The position numbers were made by a program, and so were the translations under genes. From assembly GCA_027475525.1 (NCBI GenBank), contig JAMWFC010000032.1, forward strand, positions 372,001 to 436,000: 64,000 nt of DNA, read 5' to 3'. The DNA comes from Macrolepiota albuminosa. Taxonomy: Eukaryota > Basidiomycota > Agaricomycetes > Agaricales > Agaricaceae. Each line of letters starts with the position of its first letter. Position 1 is the first letter of the stretch. Of this stretch, positions 12,601 to 22,998 are shown piece after piece. Below the pieces are notes generated by a model. That model worked only from the letters and a program-made list of their open reading frames with translations, searched no databases and had not been told where the DNA came from.

Positions 12601-13716
12601 TTCTTTGGAAACATATTCCATATCGAGGATACAGTTCGAAAAGCTGTGGATGGCTTCGAATGCCATTATAATACTGTCAATTTTCTTATCCTCGACCTCA
12701 CACTTGTGGCGGGCGTGGATATGTCCTCGTCAGGAGCATTCGCACGGATACACCGTTATCTGTCAAGAAAGGCAGCGACGATGGTGTTTTGTGGGTTCTG
12801 TAGAGACTCGGCAGTGGCAAAGGCGTTGGAGAGCGTGAATGTTCTTGATGCTCACAATGTTGAACATTTTCCAACATTTAACGATGCCATGGAGTGTGAG
12901 TTGTCTCGATGGTGGTTTTTTGAATCTCATATTTTGTGTCATGAACAGGGACTGAGAATGCGTATCTTTGCATGGCACAGAAGTATGAGGTCACATCAAC
13001 CGGTGTGTAAAGTAGTTTGTTCTTTATCGGCGGTCATATGATTGTAGGGTAGCTCTTCCTGGACGACACGATCATGGATACGATACATTCGAAGCACAAG
13101 CGTTAACAAGTGGCCATAGGACGATTGCCAATGGTCAGCACATTTCAATCATATATCGATTATAAGTCTCAATTCTCTCAGGAAAATACAGAATTGAAGG
13201 CTTGCAGGAAAATCCAGATGAACCCCTCAACACCCTTATCAAGGCATTCTCTTCCTTTGATGACATTGATGTCGACCTCTTCCGGCCCATGAGCAAGTAT
13301 CTTGAACATTTATGTCTTCCTGAAGGCCACGTGCTGTGGAAACAAGACGACGCTCCGGATGGGTTGTATATCATCGAGTCTGGTGTCCTGAGAGCCTCAT
13401 ACAGGTTTGCTGAGCACATACAACATGTCGAGGAATCAATGGTGTCGGGGACTCTTTCTGGTGAATTATCGGCTTTGTCGGCTCTTCCTAGGAATGCCAC
13501 TGTTGTTGCGGAACGTGATGTGACGTTGTGGAAGTTGAGCACCGAGAATCTCATCCGTCTTGAGGTGGAGGAACCTAGGCTGGCGATGTGTTTCCTTCGG
13601 CTTGTTCTCAAAGGTTTGTTCCCTGTCTAGTTTCTCGCTGTTTCGGGGACTTACAATGGTCAGCTGCAAAATTCGATTACGACACCCTACTTTCGGCGTT
13701 GGCGTCACGACAATAG
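9690..13716 (+). CDS. SulP-family membrane transporter with STAS and cyclic-nucleotide-binding-like domains
   Basis: Multi-exon gene of about 900-930 aa. Order: a Ser/Thr-rich cytosolic N-terminus (exon 9690-10107); a polytopic SulP core from about 10050 to 12320, with segments such as YGMILFPGTGVF, AYTCGGSAFAGANGSMM and GTGPIAYI; a STAS domain at about 12600-12900 (NFLILDLTLVAGVDMSSSGA); and a cNMP-binding fold at about 13200-13610 (PEGHVLWKQ, DGLYIIESGVL, SGELSALSALPRNATVV). The last exon ends at TAG 13714-13716. All junctions checked keep frame. The architecture resembles the yeast SulP protein Vsb1/YGR125W, linked to vacuolar basic amino acid storage (from memory), so substrate and membrane location are open. 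The cNMP pocket keeps the G-E-L and P-R-x-A-T positions. ATG 9621 is an alternative start. Confidence 0.88.
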
Positions 13717-14043
13717 CATAAATAAACATGGAATCTTGGACGGTACGAAATTGCTGCAAAGTATGGAAGATTGTCTATTATGTGTAATGATCGACTGGAG
13801 AAACTGATATATACTACCAATGATGCTTTGACTCTGGGCATTCATAATAATACAATCTCGCATCTGGACACGAAATATATAGTGATATATTGCAAGACAG
13901 TTCAGGTTCCTACTCCACTGACGGGCACGCCTTGACTACTGTCACGAGATCATTCTAGGTTGCTACACAGTCACCTCTGTCTTAACTCATGCCCCTGAGT
14001 GGACACCCGGAGCAATGGGTTACGAGAGAGTATGTTCTGTGAA

Positions 14044-14197
14044 GGAGATAAGATAAAAAGGTCTTACCATGATATTTGATCTGATCCATGTATCAGGGAA
14101 ATTTCCGACAGATGAGGTCTGGAGATAAGATAAAAAGGTCTTACCATGATATTTGATCTGATCCATGTATCAGGGAAATTTCCGACAGATGAGGTCT
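14044..14197. repeat. Exact 77-bp tandem duplication, copy 1 (14044-14120) and copy 2 (14121-14197)
   Basis: Identical abutting copies of exactly 77 bp with no extension on either side. It lies in intergenic sequence between the SulP and MYND genes. Confidence 0.95.
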
Positions 14198-14648
14198 CTA
14201 TTTTATTGAATAATAAATCATGATAAGCTTCTTTTTCCTGTTGTTTTTGTAGAAGTCTGCTGTCCAAAGTAGATTCATAGACATTGGGTGAAGTGTTCAA
14301 GCAAAGTAAAGCCATGGTCACATCAACCTGACACAATATTGGTAAACTGGATGTATATTTGAGATCTGTAATTGTAGCCAGTGCTGGGCATTTTGGGAGC
14401 AGGCCAGAAGTTGATCTTTGATGCTTCTGGCATCTTGTGAGAGCTTGTATCGAAGGTAATTGAACTGTCAAAGAGCTTCAAGTTCCATGAGTACATGAGT
14501 CCCGTGCACACCGGCAGTTGCTTGTTATTCAAGTGGTCTTTAGTCCTATGGATGGCCTCACATTGATAATTCAGGTCATTCGGGATCGCGTGAAAATATT
14601 TGGCGCAGAGGAATTCGAAATAACATTTCTGAGAATTTGGATCAGAAA

Positions 14649-15008
14649 CACTGGGTGCAGGGAATGACATTCTTTTGCAAAACAATGTAAAAACATGGTA
14701 AAAATAATCCAATTAATTTCAGAATTTTATTTGAATATTTCTGTTAAAATTATAGAAAAAATATTTTGACTGAACTTAAAAGAATAAGAGAACAAACTGC
14801 TACAGGAGGCTTGCTCTGATTCTTAGGCTTAAGAATGACCAATATAGCTCTCTCCAATGCATTTGAGAGCATTAGACCAAGTGCTATTCAAAATCTGGTT
14901 ACAGTATTTTTTTATAGTTTTGACAGAAATATTTAAATAAAATTCTGAAATTAATTGCATTATTTTTACTGTATTTTTGGCAAAGAATATCATTCCCTGC
15001 ACCCAGTG
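14649..15008. repeat. Imperfect long inverted repeat (arms ~14649-14765 and ~14898-15008)
   Basis: The left arm starts CACTGGGTGCAGGGAATGA. The reverse complement of the right arm starts with the same 19 bases and then follows the left arm for about 110 bp with scattered mismatches and a small gap. The spacer is about 130 bp and AT-rich. This could be a MITE-like foldback element or two inverted copies of a transposon end. Confidence 0.75.
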
Positions 15009-15253
15009 AAAGTGTCTTCGGATTTGATGCCGCCCATAACACAGACGGAAGCGGTAATGACATCGTGTCGCTGCATCCGAATTTAAGATGCCCACAACGT
15101 ATGGGCTCTCCAGGAAACACGTCCATAGACGAAGTTTTCCGGCCCGGATACTACGGTACACGGTCCGGTTGTGACAAACGATAATCTTTATCATGGGGCC
15201 GCCAGTACTTGCAGATTGCTACTCCTGAGGCCTGAGGCCTGAATCCCTGGTTT

Positions 15254-17567
15254 ATGAAGCAATCTGTCCAGTTCGACATGGACATACCTGATCATGAAGT
15301 TCTATCACTTAGATACCCAGCCGGAAGCGCTCCAGATAGTCGAAAGACAATACCTTGGGACGAAATGAGTATTGAAGTGAAGGTGAGAAATTCGTCTATT
15401 CGCTGAGTGTCTCTCTACTCATTCGCATTGATTTCAGATGCTCGTGCAAAGAGCTTCGAGCGGTTCTCTTGAGGGGCTCCAAGTCCTTGTTGCCTGGATG
15501 GAGCTTAACAAACTAACAGCTCGCCAAGATCGCCTGGTGCCCATTCTATATCATCATCTGGAAAAGGACCCACCCTGCAGCTTTGACAACCAATCTGCAA
15601 TTTTGAAGGCGAGGTTTGCATCAGCATCTTTAGAAGGTGTTGTGCAGAGTTTTTTGTGGCAGTTATCGTCGACCGCGATTTCCACTTCCCGAACTCTTCA
15701 GCACTTTACCCGATTCTGGGACAGCATCTGGAAGTGGATTAATGCCCTATATTTGTGCATCTACTCGAAAGGCCTATTCCACGACCTTGATACACCAATA
15801 AACAATGGGACGGATGAATATCGGACGGTGATCGCCATCCGACATCTCATTACTATCTTAACTCATGAACAATTTGGGTTATGGCCTAGGTTACTGGAAA
15901 CGCCGGGTTTCGTACCTCTTCTGGCCGATGTCTGGGCTAGACTATCGGAGACCGGTTCAGGATCTGCCTATGCCTCGTCAACCTGGCACAGTATCAGTGC
16001 CTCCTTCTTTCTCGTTATTACAGAACACCGTCGTACTGCGATTATTGTGGATGCACTCAATGGGGATGTCTCAAGACTGGCAACTTTGATACTCAGGAAT
16101 CTCCGCGCCGTGATTTTTGATGTGGAACTTAGGGATGAATATTTGCAACTTGCTTTGCCTTTTATCTCTTTCATATCATCTAGTTCTTTCTATGTACCGA
16201 GATTGGGCACTGCACTTCTTGCCCAACACAGCATGATGGAAGTCATGCGCACACTCGCACTCCACGTAAGCAGGCCTCATACCAAAGCTGAAATGCAAGA
16301 TCCTATGCATGGGTATCATGTCAGATCGTGCATCCGGTTGTGCCTCATGTATATCCAAGCAGCTTCCAAGGTCACGGACGGTTACACCTGGCTTACTCAG
16401 GCTGTTCGATCACAAGTCATACAATCAATATTGAAAGCTGCTGCTCTTCCGCAGCCACCGACCGACCTTTCAGGTCTAACGGCTGCAGAGATACGCCGTG
16501 TTTCCAAGTCCTCCCCTGCTAAGCTGGAAAACGAACTTATTACTGCCACGCAATTTCTCTTAATGTTTCTCATATACCGTTCATACACAAGGGAACTGGA
16601 CAGAGTGATGGAAGATCCGGTAATACCACTCTTGGAATCCCGAGTCCCCAAAGACGGGAAATTTTGGCCATCTTGGGTACGCTTTAAAGATGACATTCAT
16701 AGTAGGGTCGCAGTCAAGGCTGCTTTTGATAAGATGGGCAAATATAACTTGCCATGCTCAGCTCTCAATGTATGTTTGACGTCGTGGTCCATCATAGAAT
16801 TAGAGAACCCTAATTGATTAACTATTAGTGCAAGAATTACGAAACTAGGGAATACTTCAAACTGTGTGGCGCGTGCCAAACCACTCCCTACTGTTCCAGG
16901 GCCTGTCAAACCAAAGATTGGAAGTTCGGAAGCCACAAACCATATTGCTATAAACTTCGCAAGGACCGAGAAGGTGAATGGTTCCTTTTGCTTACCAGAG
17001 CGTTGACATAACTCATCAACCGATTTAGAGGGAGGATCGATGCCCATCTCTGAGCACGATCGTCAATTTATTCAGTTTAGCGCTGACTACCACGTCCAAC
17101 GTTATGCTGCCCAAATCTCCCGGTCACAAGATAAGCTTTTCCATGAAACTGGATCGGAAGACCTTGTTGTCTATGTCGAATATAGCAACCCAACCGTTAT
17201 ATTTTTCGTGGATATTCCAGAGGCATTTCCCGAATTTGTTCAACGTCCAATTTTAGCCCAAAGACACTTACTCAAGGATACAGGATTTCCTGAGATTTAT
17301 TTTGCCATTAGCGTTCCATTTGGCAAATCGCGTCAGATCTTCATCCTCGGCTCGGACATGGCAGATTCTCCTAATTTATGGATCAGAAAGGTCCTGGAAC
17401 ATGCTCGCGCCAACTACGATGAGGAGCAGGAGGATATCTGGAAAGAGATGTGTATTTTTCGCGCAAATCGTCTTTCAGCGCCAGAGCCGCCTCTCGAAGG
17501 ATTCCCACAAGTGACCATAAGGGTTTTCAATTGTCGATTTGATGATCCTAGTATGCCTCATGTTTGA
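15254..17567 (+). CDS. MYND-type zinc finger protein (714 aa)
   Basis: Four exons join in frame: 15254-15382, 15438-16769, 16829-16973 and 17029-17567. The first ~480 residues form an all-helical region of unknown fold, typical of large basidiomycete MYND families. The MYND finger spans the second intron: PCSALNC, then LCGAC, YCSRAC, and GSHKPYC, giving the expected Cys/His ligands of two zinc sites. The ~190-residue C-terminal region (with VVYVEYSNPTVIFFVDIP and FGKSRQIFILGSDMA) has no domain I know. Such fingers usually bind proline-rich partner motifs. The target here is unknown, and the family is highly expanded in mushrooms, so no orthologue is proposed. Start ATG 15254 gives a clean 43-codon first exon. 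Confidence 0.8.
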
Positions 17568-17841
17568 TCGATGTCTATATCAGACTGGCGAGCAGGGTCA
17601 CAACTGATGAGCGACGCATATGCCTTGACTCTTTTTTTTTCCACAAAACTATACCGACTTATCTTGCAAGTATGTACCCTTGCATAGACCATAACTAGCT
17701 AGAACCGGTTCTGCTGGTCTCAGATCCTGATTCTGTTTGGTTACCAGATACCTCAGGAATCTTGAACGGGTTTATACTTAAGTCAACTAAAAGTGCAAAA
17801 GTAAAGTCTGCACTGATCAACATCTTTATCAGTCTGAATAT

Positions 17842-20032
17842 CTAGCAAATCTCCTTCTGCGACTTCAATTCACGCGCCGCTTCATGGCGTTCTCGATCAG
17901 CGTCGATGAACTTCTGTGGCCGCTCAACCTGCGTTGCTTCCTTGTTTCCATACACGAATATTTTCGAAGTGTTATCATGATAGAATTTGTCGATATCTTC
18001 AAGATGTCTGTTCGCGGTTTCAGGATAGACTAACCAGACCAACTTGTTGAAATCGGGGATCAGTAAACATAATTTGGGAGTTAAAAGTGGTAGGGCGTAC
18101 AGGAATGAATATAGCGTTAAAGGACATCCAGATGAGGTAGAATCTCCAACCGAGATTTGCAATTCCGATGGGAGTTATCTGAACAACCATGTAGTTTGCA
18201 ATCCTGTTGGCCACAGGGATGTCAACTCCACGCTGGTGAAAGGGAAGTAACATCATACCAATTTGAGGCCGTTCCCAAAGCAGCTCCTTTGGTACGCATC
18301 GACAAGCTGTTGATCTCAGTGGGGTATAACCAAGGGATACCCTTGAAACAGTAAGCAAGTTTACCTAGAATACAAGTCAAAAGGTGAAGCGCTCACCTGC
18401 CAGCAGATGCCAAAGAAAACGTAATATAAGAAGAAAAATGCCGTCGCTCCCGCTCCGAACCTCCTTCCATGTATAGGATCATCATTTTGCGAGAGAAGTC
18501 CTGCTATGAATGCATAACAAAGGAATTGTCCGGCGGCACCCCACATCATCATCTTTCGCCGTCCTGCTTTCTCGATCAAGATGAGGCCACCGAACGAGAA
18601 AACGAGATAGGAGACAGAGTTACAAGCGGCTAGAAGACGTGAGAGGTTGTTGGAGAGGCCTACGGAATTTTGGAGTACTAGAGGCAGGCTAGATCACATG
18701 AATTCAAATTTGGTGATAATAGAAACGAGATCAGCCGTACTAGTAACTGGTAACATTGATTCCAGCAAGTTGTTGCATCCATTGCGTTCCTACAGGAACA
18801 GTTCAGATTTTGAATATCCTACCGTCCTTTGAAAGAAAACACACCTGCTCCAAGGACCAATCTTTGTATCATTCCATTGTTTCTGGCCTTACCACGGAGT
18901 ATATTGGACCAGCTTGGTGCCGCGTCCTTTTCCGCTCTAACAGCAGCCAAGATCTCCTCAGCTTGATCTACGATAACGTCATCTCTGGCAGTCGTTCCGT
19001 TACCCTCCAGCGCTGCGAGTACGTGCAAGCCTTCCTCGTGATGACCATGGGCCAGAAGCCATCGAGGACTTTCTGGGAGCCATGGAGCGGTCGAGAGGAG
19101 GATAAATGAAAATACGAGCTGGAAGGCGATAGGGAATCGCCAGGTAATGCTTCCATTGAGAAAACTGAAGCCATATGTCATCCAGTTGCTTATCGAGAAA
19201 CCGCCAATATTCGTGCTGAGTCGCGTCGATGTGGTCAATGGGTCGTCGCAAAGCGGATGGGTTGAATACACGTACATCATAGAGAGAACGATCAATTTGC
19301 CACGCATTGACGATTTCGAGGTTTCGCTTTGCCAGACTGGTGCAGTTGCCGTATTAACCCTAGTCATGTAAAAAATTTCAGCTAGAAACAACCTTCATCT
19401 TGACGATACTTGCCCATTTCCAATTCCTGAAGTGATTTGTCAGTTAGAGATAAATATCGTCGAGATGAAGACTGACCTGTGATCAAGCGAGCCACGATCA
19501 TTTGTGGGACCGAATATGCGCAAGTCTGGATAATTGACCCAATGGACATCACAATCACGCCGATAATAAACGCCTTCTTTCTGCCTGTCTTCTCTCCTAC
19601 ATTAGCGTCAGAGTAGCCACAGGATGCAGAAACGATGAAAAGTACCGAAGAGCAGAGCAGACATGGCGCCGAAGAAGCTACAATGAGACAATGAACATGT
19701 ATTGAGATAGGTATTGTCGTGAACTTGACCTACCAACCAATGTCGTATAACGAAACGATTGTTCCTTGAAGATTCGGGTCCGGATTGCCCATGGTATCCA
19801 GGAAATCCGGAGTGACAATGATCCCACCAAATACGCCTTGGTCGTACCCTGAGAATTTGAGATCAGCGCCAATAGCTCAAATTTACTCATGAACTTACTT
19901 ACCAAACAGCGTCATCGCAGTCGTACAAGCAACCGTGATCCAGAGATTGAGTCGTGTCCCAGTCATCCCGAAATAGGGACGACGCTTCGATTCCATCGCG
20001 TTGTTACCAGCACTGGTTGACTCGGTACCCAT
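17842..20032 (-). CDS. MFS sugar transporter (sugar porter family)
   Basis: Plasma-membrane hexose-type proton symporter by family. Reading the minus strand from ATG at 20032, the exons give a charged N-terminus and then 12 predicted membrane helices with sugar-porter signatures. These are GYDQGVFGG near the start, PWLPESPRWLL at the end of the first half, QWMQQLAGINVTSYY opening the second half, EKAGRRKMM, and PETANRHLEDID after the last helix. The intracellular tail ends ELKSQKEIC at TAG 17842-17844. Many small introns were checked around 18,000-18,900 and all keep frame, so the gene looks intact. The substrate cannot be set from sequence alone. Confidence 0.88.
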
Positions 20033-21317
20033 GTTATTGTGCAAGAAGAGGTAAGTTTAGGGGCGATGCAGCACTGATAAAGCTCCAGGGGGCAGAAATG
20101 GCTGACAGGATTCTTGTAATCGTCGTAGTCAGCCGCAAGCATTGCATGGGAGGAACCTCAAGGGAGGCAGTCATTTCTGAAGAGTTAATCAGGTCACTGG
20201 CTTCCAGAAGTGCACAGTACCGTGTTGCGAGGAGTCTGTGTAAGGATATGGGTAACCGGCACGTAAATGTCTGGTAACCTTTTTGCACATTGTTCTCTTA
20301 CATAATCTGGCGCAACCGTGACAAACGCGTGGCGTACTGTAAGGAGTGTTTGGCAGGTGTCAGTCTCGCGAAAGAACTGGCACGAGTGCTAGATTGCGAA
20401 AAGCTGTTCTAGTCTAGTACAATGAGAGCTTTATATACCAAGTCCTACCAGCACGAACTTCAATCACTTCAACGAAAACTAGTTCAAGGAATGCACGCTT
20501 GAAAAACCACATGACACCCTTTACTATAAAATCATCCTATGACCTGACCAATGACTGAATCCACTCCAGGCCGTTATTTACCGCGAGAAGAACCGGGCTC
20601 CTCAGAAGGGCTGGTTTTCCCGTCCCATGCCTGGTTTACATTTTTTACGCCGCCTTACGGCTACTATCTATTACAGGGAGGGCAGTGGTGGGTAGTTCAA
20701 ATTACTTCTACTACTTCGCGTCGCGCTAGAGTGAGATAGTAAATTCTCGAGGAAATTCCCTCAAGAGGCGTACAGACTCAGCTTACCTAGAGGAGGTGGC
20801 TCGAGAGGAAGACTCTCGCCTCTCTAAGTTTCCGCCACGTGAGCACCTCGACGCTTCAGATTCCTTCATTGGCAACGTGAAAACTTTCTTTTAACTTAAC
20901 AAATTCAGATCTAAATGCGTATCGAGTGCCTTCCGGGAGAATCAACCTTTTTGGAGTTGGAACGTAGTACAAAATGCGGATTAGTAATGAAAGCATTGAT
21001 AGATTGAATACTCTTACGAAAGCGGATTCTATATTTTGTGCTTCATTAAACATGAAGATAAAAAACATAAACATCATTAATTACTATTTGCCGGAGGCCT
21101 GGTGTAACGTTTTGCGTAAAATGGAATACATTGAAATTTCACTCGACGAACCAGTCGGACTACCCTGTCCCATTAGAACAAACATAGTTACTATACTGTG
21201 ACCCGTTACGCAGAGTGGAAGAGGCCTCTGGTACCGCCAGCATTCCATAGCGGGAACCCCAAACCGCTACACCTGGTTCCACCGATACACACACAAAAAT
21301 TCAAAGACAACTGAAAT
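20033..21317. other. Intergenic region upstream of the sugar transporter
   Basis: 1.3 kb. The first few hundred bases are the probable transporter promoter. Around 20,550-20,870 a GC-richer tract carries a short open frame without known domains and may be old repeat sequence. Nothing else is supported. Confidence 0.4.
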
Positions 21318-21402
21318 GAGTCGACCCAGGCTCGAACTGAGGACCTCCTGTGTTCCATATCACATGTGAGACAGGTGCGATGACCAACTACGCCATCGAC
21401 CC
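21318..21402 (-). tRNA. tRNA-Val (CAC) with a 12-nt intron
   Basis: The minus strand folds as a cloverleaf. Acceptor strands GGGTCGA and TCGACTC pair over 7 bp (one G-T). The D arm is GCG...CGC around AGTTGGTCAT. The anticodon stem is CCTGT with ACAGG, and the T arm is CTCAG-TTCGAGC-CTGGG. The 19 nt between the anticodon stem strands equal a 7-nt loop plus a 12-nt intron after position 37, giving anticodon CAC (valine). A-box-like GGCGTAGTTGG and B-box GTTCGAGCC are present, and a T5 run follows within ~25 nt. CCA is not encoded, as expected in eukaryotes. Confidence 0.85.
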
Positions 21403-21569
21403 ATGATGAAGTATCGGCAAGGCACCAATCAGAGTCGATGTAGCAAGAAGAAGACCCCCGACAAAAAGTTTGTGAATAGTGCAAGGTAACTGGTTGCAAT
21501 TAAGGTTTTTGTGTCTTCTTCTTCAGCAAACTTCATAGTATTTTAGTATTAATTGAAGCACTATGTCAT

Positions 21570-21905
21570 AGTCTTCCAAGAAACTAATGGATTGTTGCAA
21601 TGTCCACAGTTGAAGCCAAATATATCACTTCCTTAAATGCAACATACAAAGCTATCTGGCTATAAACTTTATTATTTGATTTTAAGTCATAGCTACTATT
21701 ATTCACTCAGACAGTACTGAAAGTATTGCACTATCAAATAATCTGGTCTCATGCTCCTGCACTAAGTACATTATTACTTCATTCATGATCATGTTGCCCA
21801 TGTAGATGTCAAATTACAATGTGCCTATGAAAGACATGAGAGCTGACATGTTATCTTAAGAGGCCTTGAGCAAGTGCCAAAGTGAACTTAGTGTAGTTGA
21901 TTCTT
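21570..21905 (+). mobile_element. Degenerate Ty1/copia retrotransposon tail (RNase H end of pol)
   Basis: Stop-ridden and frame-shifted, but the characteristic copia RNase H C-terminal phrases are visible: VAMSTVEAKYI followed by AIWL, then FIHDHVAHVDVKLQ, then VPMKDMRADMLS and EALSKCQSELSVVD. These are the last ~110 residues of a copia polyprotein. No upstream RT or integrase was seen next to it, so only the 3' end is retained. Confidence 0.7.
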
Positions 21906-22998
21906 AGTCTTTGTTGAGTGGGACCTCATTGACAGTCTTATATTATGGTATCCTGTGTGCCCTAGCACTTACAGCAAGGCATATGAGCTTGGATATGCTA
22001 AGCTTCTAAGTTAATCAATGCAATATTTATTAAACACTAACATCTTCACCCTTTATTACCATATACTATTCAGAGTTCACTATAACTCTTGGTGCTTTTT
22101 CTTTTTCCACTGTTATTGGACTTTGCTGCACCTCCACTACACTTAAGCATGTCCTCTGGGACCTGCCCAGAACTTCTCATCACTTAGTGCGCTCAATGCA
22201 TTTTCTGGCTCAGTAGCCATGCTCTGGTCTGCTCCTTAGCAACTTTTGAGCATCATCAACAGTCATGTTTGGGCACTCATTGGGTAGAAGTCTTTTTAGA
22301 GTCAGTTGTTGTGCTTGAAATGTGGTGTGTGGAGTCACATATTCCATCAAGCCAGCTACTAATACATCTGGGACTTGCTGCCAAGTTTGTTTGGCCTGAA
22401 AGATTGGGACATGCTAGACAGTCTTGACACAGGTGGATTGTAATGTGAGTGAAATAGAATGAGTGAGTGTTCAATGGAGGGCTTTTGTGAAAAACATGTA
22501 ATTGAATATATATAGCATGCTCTGTGGCCAGAGGCACCTGTTCATATTATCATTTATACATATGTATACTCAGTCAACATCTTTCAACTTGTTAACACCA
22601 AATACATTATACCTATCAAAGCTTGCATTATACTATGTTGTATCATACTCACCACAGGGGAAGAGAGGAAGAAATAAAAAGGAAAGGTTTCTTGTTTCTT
22701 GCTGCATGCTTATTAGTCTGCATGGCTTACAGTACTTTCTTGTATGGCTACATAGTCAAGCAGCTCTGTGCAGTCACAAAGAGCACAGAAACTCCAAGAC
22801 GTATTTTACAACTGGACACATTATACTCATCTCTAGACATTTTGCTACAATTTATTCTATTTGTCAACCCATTGAATTGAAGTGAAGTGTAATATCTCTC
22901 TGACTATCTTTTCTACAAGTGTTCATTCAAGTAAGAGTTCTGGTGTCAAGTGTAGTAAGCTTTCTGGGGTAGGATCTGACATCCAGACACTGACCAGT
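21906..22998. other. AT-rich non-genic region, possibly old LTR sequence
   Basis: About 1.1 kb following the copia relic, AT-rich and without convincing coding sequence. It may contain the eroded 3' LTR, but I could not find matching LTR copies. Confidence 0.35.

Larger units (their letters stand above)
13717..15253. other. Intergenic region with duplication and inverted repeat, probably transposon debris
   Basis: 1.5 kb of AT-rich sequence. It contains a 77-bp duplication and a long inverted repeat. Two overlapping minus-strand open frames (14323-14712, ~129 codons; 14064-14471, ~135 codons) have no recognisable domains and may be mobile-element debris. No gene is called. Confidence 0.45.
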
